NCBI GenBank assembly: GCA_002917075.1
Contig: NTMA01000019.1
Coordinates: 124,001 to 188,000 of the forward strand
DNA from: Hawksworthiomyces lignivorus
Lineage: Eukaryota; Ascomycota; Sordariomycetes; Ophiostomatales; Ophiostomataceae
Direction: 5' to 3'
Length of the DNA: 64,000 nt
Shown here one piece after another: positions 1 to 11,300 of this stretch. The notes below the pieces were generated by a model. The model was not told where the DNA came from and did no database searches. It was given only the letters and a program-made list of their open reading frames with translations. Each line of letters opens with the position of its first letter. Position 1 is the first letter of the stretch. The translations under genes were made by a program, and so were the position numbers.

Positions 1-2
1 CC

Positions 3-587
3 ACACGCGACGAGATGCTCCGCTATGCCGACACTGAAGGTGCTCTGGCGCTCTTTGGTGGCTGGACTGGTATTGATCTCTCCGAGTACGGTGACGACGA
101 GGACTTCCGCCTCTCCGAGTCACCACGTATTCGCTCTCTCATCCGCCGCTGGGCCACCACTGTACCTGGTACCAACAATTTGCCTTGGACGAAGCGACGA
201 ATCGTCGACTATCTCAGCATCGGCGGCATGGGCGCTAAGATTGTTGGTGGGCCAACTACTGTCGCTGATGAATTGGAGCGTTGGGCCGATCTGACCGGTG
301 TCGACGGATTCAATTTATCGCATGTCACCAACCCAGGCTCTTTTGAGGACATAGTCGAGTTCCTGCTGCCGGAGTTACGTCTCCGAGGTCGTTTCCGTTC
401 CACTGTAGAAAAAGAAGGAGCTACCGCACGTGAGGTATTTTTGGGTACCGCGCGGCTACCGGAGGACCATCCTGGTAGTCGGTACAAGTGGCAAGCTGGT
501 GAAAAGATTCCGCAGTACGAGAAAGTGGAGACTGATCTACGAGCTTCACTTGCAACAGATCTGAGAGAAGAAGGTCAGCAGCAGTAG
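3..587 (+). CDS. NtaA/SnaA/DszA-family FMN-dependent monooxygenase, C-terminal part
   Basis: This is the 3' end of a gene that begins before the window; the frame is open from base 3 to the stop at 585-587. The visible 194 residues match the C-terminal part of flavin-dependent monooxygenases of the nitrilotriacetate / pristinamycin IIA / dibenzothiophene-sulfone group (bacterial luciferase fold). Characteristic stretches are ALFGGWTGIDLS near the start and GPTTVADELERW followed by DGFNLSHVTNPGSFEDIVE, with the LLPELRLRGR tail. Enzymes of this family oxidise small xenobiotic or N- and S-containing compounds with FMNH2 supplied by a separate reductase. No reductase gene is visible here. The neighbours (deacetylase, oxygenase, amidase, transporters) fit a catabolic cluster, but the substrate cannot be read from the sequence. 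The family call is secure and the function is inferred. Confidence 0.85.
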   Translation, partial: TRDEMLRYADTEGALALFGGWTGIDLSEYGDDEDFRLSESPRIRSLIRRWATTVPGTNNLPWTKRRIVDYLSIGGMGAKIVGGPTTVADELERWADLTGVDGFNLSHVTNPGSFEDIVEFLLPELRLRGRFRSTVEKEGATAREVFLGTARLPEDHPGSRYKWQAGEKIPQYEKVETDLRASLATDLREEGQQQ

Positions 588-1006
588 AACAGATATCTCC
601 TACTTGGTAGTGGGTGTGCAGGTTTCCGTTGAATGTGGTAAATACATCCTTATATTTGCTGTTGTAGATACAGCTGTGAGTGGATAGGATAATTGGAATA
701 CACTGAAAAACACGAAATTCTAACAGCATCCTTCAAATCTATGAGAATTTGCGAACAGACAAAATAGAAAACAAGCCTGCTTTAGTGATATTTGGTGTGT
801 TTTTCGGCTTGAGGACATTTCCCCTCTAAGTTTAGAAGCGCTATCATAGATGCAGAAAATAGGCTTACTCTTACATACTTGACTACATTTCAGAAAAAAA
901 AATCCAAGGCTAATCATCTTAGCAGCGTCATATATATGAAGGAGAACGTTTTGCAATGAGATAGTAAATAATAGTTAAACTTGCATTGTCGATAGCACTG
1001 TAATAT
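588..1006. other. Intergenic, convergent gene ends
   Basis: This AT-rich stretch lies between two converging genes. It presumably holds both 3' untranslated regions. I see no coding segment or repeat. Confidence 0.6.
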
Positions 1007-2109
1007 CTAAGCCAGACTGCCTTTCTTATACGGATACTCTTTGGTGAAAGCCTCTGCAATGTCAGTGCGCGTACTGATCCAAACACCCTCGTGCTGCTGC
1101 GCGTACTCGACAAAGCTCTTGAGCGCTGCAAAGCGACCGGGTCGCCCCGCCAGCCGGCAGTGCAACCCTACAGTCATCATCTTCGGCATCCCTTCGATAC
1201 CCTCTTGGTAGAGTGTATCGAATGTGTTCTTTAAGTGTTCCAGCCAGCCACCTGGCGCGTTGAAGCCGGAGGGTACAGTGAATTTGTAGTCATTGTTGTC
1301 AAATCTTGTATAGTAAGCAAGACGGTAATACCATGGGGATGAAAAGACGCTACTCACGAGTACGGCAGCAACAGTAGCCCTTTGGCTTTCGGGTCATCCG
1401 CCTCCTCTGGCACATCCGTCCAGTACGGTACGTCGTCAGCGTAAGTGTCTGAATTCCAGAGCAACGGGTAACCCAGCTCACGGAAGACCTGCCACACTAG
1501 GATCCGCGACCTGCGACTAGGCCGGCCGTAGTACCAGCCTTTTGGAACGACGCCACATGTTCGCTTCAGCGACAAGACCTCTTGCTTGATCAGCACCTTC
1601 TCCTCTTCCAGCGATACCTGTGTGTAGTCGATCCACCGGTACGCGTGCGCGGCAATTTCGTGCCCATCTTTGACGCACTCTGCACCTACGCGCGGGTTAC
1701 CCTCCAAGGCCTTGCCTACGGCATAGAGCGTGAATTTGAGACCCTTGGAGCTGAAGAAGCGCAACATGCGCCAGATGCCGGCCCGTGAGCCGTACTCGTA
1801 CTCTGATTCCGCATTGGGGTCCCGCTGTCCAATGTGCGACACCAGTCCGGGTCCCTCACGCAAGATCCATTCCGAGCCTGACGTGCATTTTCATCAGTTG
1901 GATAGCTGAGAGAGAAACATTGGGATCCGGTGCTTACCCTTGTCACCGTACAACACGCTATTCTCGCCACCCTCCTCATAGTTAACGACAAACGAGATCG
2001 CAATTTTGGCACCGTTAGGCCATTTTGGGTTCAGTGATTCTTTACTATAGCCGACTAGGTCCCGGGGGGTGTCATAAATCGGGTCTGGCGCGTACGTGGC
2101 GGACGCCAT
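1007..2109 (-). CDS. PuuE-like polysaccharide deacetylase family protein (putative allantoinase-type hydrolase)
   Basis: Three exons on the minus strand: 2109-1938, 1877-1358 and 1304-1007. All junctions are GT-AG and the frame is kept, giving 329 residues. The N-terminus has the sequence DTPRDLVGY followed by FVVNYEEGGENS, which is typical of the PuuE / urate-catabolism branch of the NodB (carbohydrate esterase 4-like) fold. Further motifs are GHEIAAHAYRW, carrying the metal-binding histidines, and LPYSFDNNDYKF spanning the last intron. Known PuuE proteins are metal-independent allantoinases, and fungal relatives are often annotated only as polysaccharide or chitin deacetylases. There is no signal peptide, so an intracellular small-molecule role is more likely than cell-wall chitin deacetylation. 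It lies next to a 2OG oxygenase and a monooxygenase, which fits N-heterocycle breakdown. The reaction is inferred. Confidence 0.85.
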
Positions 2110-2802
2110 TGTTTACGAAGTGGTGTTCAATTCGAAGTAGCGTAATATAGAATCCGATCAGAGTAATTGACCGTGAAACATTAAAATCCATCTCAGAAGT
2201 AAACAACACCTCCAGTTTATATACAATTATATTATGGCATTGACAGACCCATTGACTTCAGGGTGCCGCACCTTCACGTCGGGACTAGACAAGTCGGATT
2301 TAGGCGCGATCAGATAGGATTGGTGCCACTGGAATCTTGCTGTGATCAACGATCGACTCCACTGATAAGAAACCCATTCCCCTTTACAAACTTCCGTGGA
2401 GTATGATTTCCATTATTTAACGTACCTATCCCACCACTTGCAGCTCGAGAGATGAGCTCTCTTCAATCAGGATAGCTGCGTTATCAATAAGCTTAGGTTT
2501 ATTACTTAGCCAAGAAGTAAAGCATTAGCCGGGCCATATCTCCGTTGGCATGGCTGCTTATGTGTGTTATACTATAAACTTCGATTTCAATATATATTTT
2601 ATTCAGAACACAGGTGTTACGATAATAAGTACTAGAAGATTGCTTATTTGACAAATTGAGCATCTTAACAGAGAGAGTTTCTCGACTATATCATGTCATC
2701 AATACATGTGAACCCTTATTTTAGACTTGACAAGCAGAGGTGGAGCAATGGCATTCGTTGCTAGTCCGTAAACACAACATTTGATAACAGGACGCTCGAC
2801 AA
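2110..2802. other. Intergenic, promoter of the PuuE-like gene
   Basis: An AT-rich spacer of about 690 bp between two minus-strand genes. It contains the upstream region of the PuuE-like gene and the 3' end of the oxygenase gene. I see no further gene. Confidence 0.5.
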
Positions 2803-3927
2803 TTATTTGGCCGGCTTCCGAGCTAATTGGAGCCGTTTGGCGTGGTACTCGCCAGCATTAACCGGCTCGTGCATCTCACCTGGCTTGCGGCAGCTCGGTA
2901 GCACCTCGATGTTGGCCTCAGCATTGGGCGAAAAAAAGAACGGGATTGAGTAGCGCTCCTTGCCCGAGTTATTGAACACGCGGTGGACTGTGGACAGAAA
3001 TTTATTGTTTGTAAGTAGCTGTAAGAAGTCGCCAATATTTATAACAAACGAGCCGCGGATCGGCGGCGCCGGCACCCAGACGCCGTTCTTGTTCAGCACC
3101 TCCAGCGACCGCACGTCGTCCTGCTGCAGCAGGACCGTGAACCAGCTATAGTCGGTATGTGCGCCGATACCAATATCCTGGACATCCGGAGACTGCTGTG
3201 GTGGGTAGTGCAGCGCGCGGATGCTAGCCATCGGGAAGCTGACCATGGCCTCGAAATAGTCCTCGTCCAAGTCGAGTCCTAGGGCGAAGAGCCGGAGAAG
3301 CTGCTGTGAGAATGTGTGCACGTAGTTGTAGTACTTGGTTAGAGCCTTGCGAAGAATGTCCCCGTCTTGAGTCGGCCAATTATTCTCAGATGGGCCATCT
3401 CTGGCCGGGAAGGGCAGATTTTGCGCGACATCCGTGGCGTCGTTACACATAACGAAGGCCTCTTTGAAGTCACCACGCGTCGTTGGGTCCAGCCGCAGGT
3501 CGAAGAAGGGCTCGTAGCCGCGGAACTCGGGGTGATTCCGCATGTAAGCCTCCATTTTGACCTCGGTGGGCAGCGCAAAAATTCCTTAACCGCAGTGAAC
3601 GTCTCGTCGATGACGTCCAGTGACAGCGTGTGATTGGTGGCGTAGAAGAAGCCGACTTCAGTGCAGACCTTGTAGATGTTTTTGGCGACCTCTTTGCGCT
3701 CCTCGAGCACCGAAGACGTCATTTTTGACATGTCGACCATTGGTATCTCATCAAACGTTTTGAGAGCTTTCTCGCCGCGTAGTATCGGCCGTCGGCCTGG
3801 TTTACCACCGGCATGGTACTCCACATACTGCATGATCAGTACGCATGAAATAGAGCGAAAGAAGCGCTTATCGCATTCCGCCTACCTGAATTTCCTCGGC
3901 CATCGGTATCAGCATTGTTCGACTCAT
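2803..3927 (-). CDS. 2-oxoglutarate/Fe(II)-dependent oxygenase (isopenicillin-N-synthase-like), with a one-base frameshift
   Basis: Exon 1 is 3927-3886 (starting MSRTMLIPMAEEIQ) and the intron is 3885-3828. Exon 2 runs from 3827 to the stop at 2803. It encodes a DIOX_N domain (FDEIPMVDMS, GFFYATNH) and a 2OG-FeII oxygenase domain with the HxD pair in GAHTDYSW, the distal histidine in STVHRVFN and the 2OG-binding RYSIPFF. The family includes isopenicillin N synthase, flavonoid oxygenases and the fungal thymine/uracil 7-hydroxylases. The reading frame breaks near 3578-3590. Upstream coding reads AVKEF and then goes out of frame at a run of five T on the coding strand; a sixth T would join it smoothly to ALPTEVKMEAYM in the second frame. 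This is either a real inactivating frameshift or a homopolymer sequencing error. The rest of the protein is intact, which favours recent loss or error. Confidence 0.8.
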
Positions 3928-4580
3928 AGCAAGAGATGATAAGGCGCTTCTGATTATCTAATGTGTATATCTAGGAGGTGTTTGTAGTTGGCGCAGAAAA
4001 GAACCTTACATACCTGTATCGTTGATGCTTAGCGGTAGCTATATAGGTTAAAGGCGAAGCAAAGCTATTCAGCTATCTAGATATAGCACCAATCGACTTT
4101 TGTCAATCTCTTTTTCTGACAGCGGGGGTAGAGCTATCGAGACTACGACGCTATTCCGACTATGTTCTAAAGTCATGGGCCTATCACATTCGCTATCATG
4201 GTATTGCGGCTAGTCGCTTAGACATGCGCTCTATGCCGACAGTCGGCATTAACTTCATTTTACTGACGATTGGGAGTAACGTGTCTGTCGTTATGATCTC
4301 TACAGAGGGCGAAGGACGAGAAACGGACACAATAAAGAAACTTGAAGATGAGACATATGAACGACAAAACAGCTAGCAATATTTTTCAACTTGTGTATTA
4401 CCCGTGGCGAACGACTTCGATCGGTGCGTACCGTTTCCTTACTCGGAGTTGAGGTTGTGTACTCACTAGTTGCCAGAGCATGAGCCGTTCGTGCTGTTCT
4501 TATTCACAACAGTCAAGACATTCTGCATGGGCCATTGCAATACTACGGTCGGACGAGCCATTTCCATCCTACCAAATACC
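3928..4580. promoter_or_regulatory. Divergent promoter region between the 2OG oxygenase and the MFS exporter
   Basis: A 650-bp spacer separates two divergently transcribed genes and presumably carries both promoters. It includes the palindrome listed separately at 4233-4249. No other coding segment is visible. Confidence 0.6.
4233..4249. promoter_or_regulatory. Perfect 17-bp palindrome with everted CCG/CGG triplets
   Basis: The sequence ATGCCGAC-A-GTCGGCAT is a perfect inverted repeat with 8-bp arms around a single base. Within it are CCG and CGG triplets five bases apart. Zn2Cys6 dimers bind paired CGG triplets whose orientation and spacing define specificity. The position in the middle of a divergent promoter fits a shared operator, possibly for the tandem Zn2Cys6 regulator nearby. 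Binding is inferred. Confidence 0.45.
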
Positions 4581-6234
4581 ATGGCTGCTCTAGATAACCC
4601 ACCCAAGGCGACTGTCACACTCGCCTTGCCCTTATCAATAGAGCCGAGACTTCTGGATTCCGAGGAGATTATCACAGTCGTGTCTCCCTCGCTATCTAGA
4701 AATGATTTGCCACCATGGAGAAAGTGTTTAATTCTGTTTGTGGTCAGCTGGATGACGCTGGTAGTCACATTCTCTAGCACATCCCTACTAAGTGCTACAC
4801 CTGAAATCTCGGTTGACCTTGCCACTACGCCGGAAGGCATCGACATCACCAACGCGGGCGTGCTGGTAGCCATGGGGTTCTCGGTACTAATCTGGCTGCC
4901 GCTCAGCGAAGTTCTGGGACGACAGCTAATCTACAACATAGCTATTTTCTTAAGTTTTACTTTTTCTACGGCTGTGGCACTGTCCTCTGGCATGGGCATG
5001 TTTATCGCCTTTCGGCTGCTCGGTGGTTTCACTGGCTGCTACTTTATGGTTGCTGGCCAGACCATCATTGCTGATATCTTTGAGCCCCAGTGGGGCGGCC
5101 GCGCGACGGGGTTCTTTATGGTCGGCAGCGTTGCTGGCCCGGCATTAGGTATACTGACTAACACGAGATATCTCATGTCTAGATCAGCTAATAATTGGTG
5201 TCATTTTTAAGGTCCTTGTATTGCCGGTATCATTGTCACTTTCAACAGCTGGCGGACCATATTTTGGCTACAGAGTACAATGTCAGGCCTGGAGTTCGTT
5301 CTTTCTGTGCTTCTCATCCCTACCATCGAGAGCACGTCGACATTCAAGGATGACAAGACACGAAATCTGCGTTCCCAGCTGCTAGGCCGACTCAGCCCTT
5401 GGCGTGTATTTAGACAGTTTAGTAGACCAAAGGTTTTTTTGGCCGTACGTCCGATCTTGTCGCAGAGCCATCTTGCACCAGAGATGTTTACCTGCTAAAT
5501 CGTCATAGGACCTTGCGTGTGGCTTTCTCGCCGTGACAAACTACGGGCTTCTTGCATGCATCCGTGCTGTCATCAACCCCCGTTTCAACCTCACTACGCC
5601 GTTGATCAGTGGTCTGTTCTACATCGCGCCGGGAATTGGCTTCATTCTCGGTAGTGTGATCGGCGGCAAGATGTCCGATCGAACTGTCAAGCAGTATATA
5701 AACAAGAGAGACGGCACCCGCCTTCCAAAAGACAGACTCAACAGTAGCACTTTGTCACTTCTTTTCATTTTGCCAACTTCTATGCTCTTGCTCGGTTGGT
5801 GCTTGGAAAATGGGTTCGGTGGCATGGGCCTGCCAATTGTTGCTGCCTTTTGGGCAGGCATCGGCATACTAGGCGCATTCAATTCCCTGAATACATTTGT
5901 GGCCGGTACGAACTTATCTTTTCTCTTTTCTATCTGAGATCGGTACTAAATAGTCTCAGAAATTTACCCCGCGGTCAAAGGAGAAGTCATATCTACCAAG
6001 TATATCATACAGTATGCCTTCGCAGCTATGAGCACCGCGGCCATCGGTCCACTAGTAAATGCTATTGGTGTCGGGTGGGCATTTACCTGCCGTAAGTCTA
6101 TTTCTTCACACAGATATTGCTTTCATATTTTGCGTTACTTATTTAGCTAACACAATCACCTCGTAGTTGTAATACTAGACTTGTTTGCATGGGTTCTTAT
6201 TTTTATCATCACAGCAGTACTCACTCCGAAGTAA
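4581..6234 (+). CDS. MFS transporter, DHA1 drug:H+ antiporter type
   Basis: Five exons: 4581-5148, 5212-5444, 5509-5905, 5960-6091 and 6167-6234. All introns are GT-AG and in phase, giving 465 residues. The start ATG at 4581 has a good context (ACC before ATG). Membrane segments begin after PPWRKCLILFVVSWM. The motif PLSEVLGRQ follows TM2, as in motif A of the DHA1 family. The central part carries LACGFLAVTNY and FNLTTPLISGLFYIAPGIGF, then GGKMSDRTVKQ and RLPKDRLNS, hallmarks of a fungal multidrug/toxin efflux subfamily at the plasma membrane. The protein is slightly short for the group (usually 480-550) because the N- and C-terminal tails are small. It probably exports or imports a compound handled by the adjacent enzymes; the substrate is unknown. 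Confidence 0.85.
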
Positions 6235-6445
6235 TAGCGATCTGCATATAGAGCTCATTTCTGGCAGTGAACCCATGAAATAAATATTAGATAGATACTT
6301 CAATGTATAATTTCTAGGAGCTAGCCATATACATACTCAAACTCAATTGTCTTACAAAGGGGCAAGTGTTAGTTAAATCTATTTGTATTTTAGCAAGTGA
6401 TTTGCTCTCCTACTGTAGATAGAATAAGCAAAACCTATTCACAGT

Positions 6446-7856
6446 CTATGACACCCCTGACCCCTGCTGGATGAACAATGGTCCTATCGTCTGGGCAATT
6501 CTAAGGAGGTGATTGTCTCGATATCTTGGTGCAACAAGCGTTAGCCCAACAGGAAGTCCGTTCTCGCCACGGAAACCGGGAACCTGAAGAGCTGGCACGC
6601 CAAGTAGCGTCCATAAACTGCAAAAACACTATCCAAATTAGTAATTAGTAACACAATGAAGAGGCGAGGGCCCGAAAGAAGATACTAACTGCACTTCCGG
6701 TTGAATTGAGGCCGACCGGAGCCTCGTCAGGCACACTCGGTGTGACAACACAGTCGTATTCGCTGGAAATACTGTCAAACATCACCTTGAGTGTGGCCGC
6801 CCCGTCATATGCTTCAATGAGCTCGCGTGTCGAGTATTTGGATGCCTCAACCTGTTGTACGATAAAATCGTGCAGCTTGCTCTTGTCTTCCCAGTAATGA
6901 CCGAGAAAGGATGTTCCAGCCTCCCTGGACATGATCGTCCTGTGCCACCTTTCTGCCTCTAGAAATAGAGCGGGCAAATCAAGCTCCGTCACGGCGGCGC
7001 CTTGATGCCTCAAGATCTCCATAGCTCGGTCATATGCTTTTACCGTTCCCAGGCCAGCTTGTGGCCAGATCGGCGTCTTGCAGAAAGCGATACGAGCGCC
7101 ATTGAGGGCAAATGGCGTCACCGTCAATACAGCAGCGGAGGACTTATCAATAGAGTCTTCTACTTGGAACACCTCCAAGAGCGCCTGCAAATCAGACACA
7201 GACCGAGTCAAAAGCCCCAGCGTGTCCAGACTGATGGAGCACTGGGCAAGCCCTTCGCGCGAGATGGCCCCCCAAGTTGGCTTGAAGGCGAAGATGCCGT
7301 TGTACGATCCAGGCCGGATTGTGCTACCGCCGGTTTGCGTTCCGAGCGCAATCGGCACCTGAAAATCGCCCACTGCTGCGCCAGAACCAGATGATGAGCC
7401 GCCGGCCGTCCTAGTCGGGTCATGGGGGTTGCGGGTCATATTCTGATGCGAATTAGCCTGGGTTGTGGCAGCAAATTCAGTCGTCGTAGTCTTGCCCATA
7501 AGGAGCGCCCCAGCTGCCCGCAGTGTCTGTATAGGACCAGCATCCATGGCAATGGGAACCTGGGATTCAAACAACCGAGAGTTGTACTGCGTGGGCATGT
7601 CTCTTGTCAGGATGACATCCTTGACGCCAACGGCAAATCCGTGCAGCGGACCCCGCTCAGCAAGCGGTATTTGGTCCAGCTGCCGGGCCTGCGCCAAGAT
7701 AAGTTCACAATCAATGTGTACCCATGCTCTAGTTATGTCATCCCGCTCCTGGATGCGGTCCAAGAGCGATGTAGCATAGCGTTCCATAGTCAAGACATTC
7801 TTTAGGACCTGGTCGCGTGCCTCTGTGGCGGACAGCCTCCAGAATTCCTCTGGCAT
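6446..7856 (-). CDS. Amidase (amidase signature family)
   Basis: Exon 1 is 7856-6690 and exon 2 is 6628-6446, with an intron of 61 bp containing a TACTAAT branch site. The product is 449 residues. The Ser-cisSer-Lys triad of the amidase signature family is visible: Lys79 in AVGVKD, Ser154 in GGSSSGSGAAV and Ser178 in TQTGGSTIRPG. The C-terminus after the intron reads SLWTLLGVPALQVPGF and then GLPVGLTLVAPRY, which is typical of the fold. There is no signal peptide. Family members hydrolyse linear amides, including acylamides, carbamates and allophanate-like compounds. Next to a PuuE-like protein and oxygenases it probably releases ammonia from an intermediate. The substrate is not predictable from sequence. 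Confidence 0.9.
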
Positions 7857-8310
7857 GTCTACGCCTTGACAAAAATGAGAGAATAGTTGAGACCAAAGGA
7901 AAATCTTGTCTACGCGTAAATTATCTTCTTCCGTGACGAAGAGGAAGGCTGATCGGATGGCTGCATGAATATGCTGTCGGATATTGGGCCATCTAGCAAG
8001 GATCCACTCTCCTACTTATCAGGCGAGGCGCCAGAGATACGATGACTAGCGCGCACAATCCCGAACTCGGAGATGTATCTTAGCTTGTTAAAGTTGTCAG
8101 ATATCGTCGATAAGAGAGAACACCTCCGATGTGTCCGAAAGTCCCTCTGCGAGTATGTGCACCTATTTTATTATTTGCAATAATTCCTGCTATCTAGCTT
8201 GTAATGAGAAGATACGTTGAAGACACTTGTCAATAGATTCAAGCGTCTTATGAAGTTTGTCATACACGGGACCTCTCGGTGTAATTCCAAATCTGCAGAC
8301 ATTGCTGTCT
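7857..8310. promoter_or_regulatory. Amidase upstream region with a CCG-N4-CGG site at 8061-8070
   Basis: This spacer lies between the amidase start and the 3' end of the tandem regulator gene. About 205 bp upstream of the amidase ATG is CCGAACTCGG, an everted CCG/CGG pair of the type bound by Zn2Cys6 proteins. Such short sites occur by chance, so confidence is low. The small open frame at 8190-8375 is an overlap shadow of the regulator's last exon. Confidence 0.3.
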
Positions 8311-11300
8311 CTATCGAGGCTGTGTCGGACCACTTGCACCGTCTCTGATGGTACGGAGGCTGTCAGCGAGACCATAGCAGAGGTTGCCCCGATCTATCTG
8401 CAAACATTCTAAGAGCCAGATGCAGTCTTCAGTGGCTTGTGAATACTGGGGCTTGATATCCAAACCCTCCTCGCCCACTTGTGGCTGGCATACAACACAT
8501 CCAGCATGAAATAGATTATGTACAGATGTCCAGGTGACTGGGAAGATAATCTCGCTTACAGCCGAAATCGAATTTTCGTACGCGGCTGGCACATGAGTAC
8601 TCCAGTATCTAGACTGATAGAGGGCTTTAAAGGCCTTAATGCACCGAAGTGCCACATCTCGACCCTCTGTGGGATATTTGGAGTCGCTTTCAACTGCTCG
8701 ACACATGAGAAGAGCGGCTTCACAATAGTAGAGTTCTCCACTCATCTCTAAATAGGACAGATGCCGTGGGTTAGTAGTGATCACGGCTCGAGCGGTATCC
8801 AGATGAATTTTCCAAGTGAGCTCCCAGTTTCGAAGCCGCTCCTGCAACATATCGTATCGATTGGATGGGCTATGGGATAGGAGAAGATGATGCTGGATCC
8901 GGTGTTTTATCTGGGACAGTTGATACAGGTAGTATGCTGTCCACTGCGAACCGCCGTCAATTTCATATGCGTTGATCCACTACTAGGATTAGCTTTGATA
9001 CTCTCATGATCTACTCTTATTTGAGCAAATACATTATGAACCACGTACTAATACATCGATAGTGAAGCTGGGGGGACGGCCAGGTCGTCCATATGCAATA
9101 GAAACGTCGCTAAGATGAACATCAGCACGACAGGAGTACATGGATTAACATAGTGACAGATCTCACCATTCCAATCTGTACACAGTACACCACAAGGGCC
9201 ATTGGATATTCTTGCTACTGGGCGCCACAACCGAGTCGGAGCACATCTCAGCACACAGACAGGACGCGTAGCCTAGAAGGCGCCATATATTGCCGGCCGT
9301 AGGATCCAGCAACAAGTAGACGCAGAGAAGTGTGATCAGTGTCAGTCCGGCGACGTTCTGCTGTTGTACATTCTGTGAGAATTGGCTGTCACTTTTGATT
9401 GCGAGCTGGAGGAGAGATGTGGCGATAGTATTCATCCATGTGTCTTTTTTTCCAAGGGCCCGCGCCGCTACAGCGAGCATCAGGTTGTATTCCGAACTCT
9501 TAGCGCTGGTTATTGCCCATATATTCCAGTTGGGAGCCCGTTCTGGTCTGGGAACTAAAGGCATCAGGGGCCAGATACTGCTGTAGTACACGTCATTTAG
9601 TATCCTAATATTTTCTAGAGTGAGCAACGGATGGAGATCAATGGAGGTGTCCTCGTCAATGTCCGTGAATAGAAACCCAACAGACGATGGTAAGAGAGGG
9701 ATGACTATTCCCAGTGCGTTGTTGGTCAAATTACCCGGGTCTGCCTGGAGCGGAAACAACATGCTTGTATAGCCCATGCAGAGCTCGCGCAACGTGCCGT
9801 CGCTTCGTATGCCACCTGTCTTGATGATCACCGCGCCTCGGTCTCGCGCCGTAGACGATCGCCCGCGATGGCGACGGCGGTTTCGGTGAAAGCCGATCTC
9901 GCGCTGACTTTGCTCTTCTAGTGCCACTGCAGACAGCTCTTCAAACCGAGCTTTAAGACTATGTAAGTGTGCGCGCAGTACCTCTTCGTTCAGCGCCTGG
10001 TCGAAGACGGTGCAGTCTCTCCCACGGCGAACACAATAGCCACAGGATGGAAAGTTATGGTCGCATCTAATTTTCCGTCGCCGACACCGAACACAGGCTG
10101 GAAGATTTCGAAATGCTTCCCGGACCATATCAACCATCTCTTCGACATCTGCACTGTCATCGGATGAGGGCATATCTATTTGGCTGTTTTCCGCCCCTTC
10201 ACTGGGGGTGGCTATCGGCGTCTCTAAAAGTGCTGGACCCATATGGAAGAGATTTTGATCCAGGCTGAACGATGGCACAGCAGCCACATCGAAAAATTCA
10301 AAGTCGTCAAACATATTCAGATTGGACAGCGTGCCCAACCATTCGATACCGTTGTTTGCGGATAGCTCATTCAGAAATGGCGACACGGCCGCGTCTAACT
10401 CATGAAAGAGGACACCGCTTACATCATTCACCGGGTCCATCTCACTCGAGCGATTTTGAAACACGGCATCACACAGCACTTTGTAAATCAGGGTGCTCAT
10501 ATCGTCTCGGTGTCCGTCCCCTGCGGACACCTGCGGGTGCAAGACGTACTCTCGTAGTATCTTTAAGGCCTCGACGGTAACCCGAGCCATGGGCCAGCGC
10601 TCACAGATCCCCGATAGCAGTTTGTCCATACGATTGAGCACGTCCCCCGTCTGCTGGATGAAGTCGTTGGAGAATGTCTGCAGAATCGGGCGGTTCGTCT
10701 CGAGGTTGTAGAGCAGAATCGCGCCCGCTTCAAAGCAGGTGCTCACAGCATGCCACACAAACTTGAGGACGCTCCGCCGGGCCGCCAATACGTAACCGTC
10801 GACTATGCTGCTGGCCGCCGTTATACACACTCCTACTGACGCGATGCTCGGAGTCGGGTTTGCCAAGCACGGTCGATGCAAGCTGAGCTGCATGTAGGCT
10901 ACACCGAAATTAAACCACTCGGGTGACGCAGCATCGCCCCGAGAGTGCAGCTCCCGGCCTTGCCACGATGAGACCTCAGTCTCTTTCTGGGCCATCCACA
11001 CGTCGTATCTCACCGAAACCTCGTCCCCCAGGCGATGCTGTCGCGTATTGACTTCCGACTGGAAGTGGCGATAGCGCGTGATAGCTCGGTAGTTGAGTGA
11101 TGAAGTCTGATTCTGTTGTCCATCCCTCGTCTTGAGAAACGCGACGTTGACGTAGTCATCGTCGATCGCGGGCTGCTTCCGCAAGACGCCATTCACAGAC
11201 CTCTCCATGTTGTACGTCTCTCAGGTCAGCATATTGTGTACGGGACCCTCTGCATAGGAAGGGGGTCGGACCAACCTGCCAGAACAGTCGCCGAAACTTT

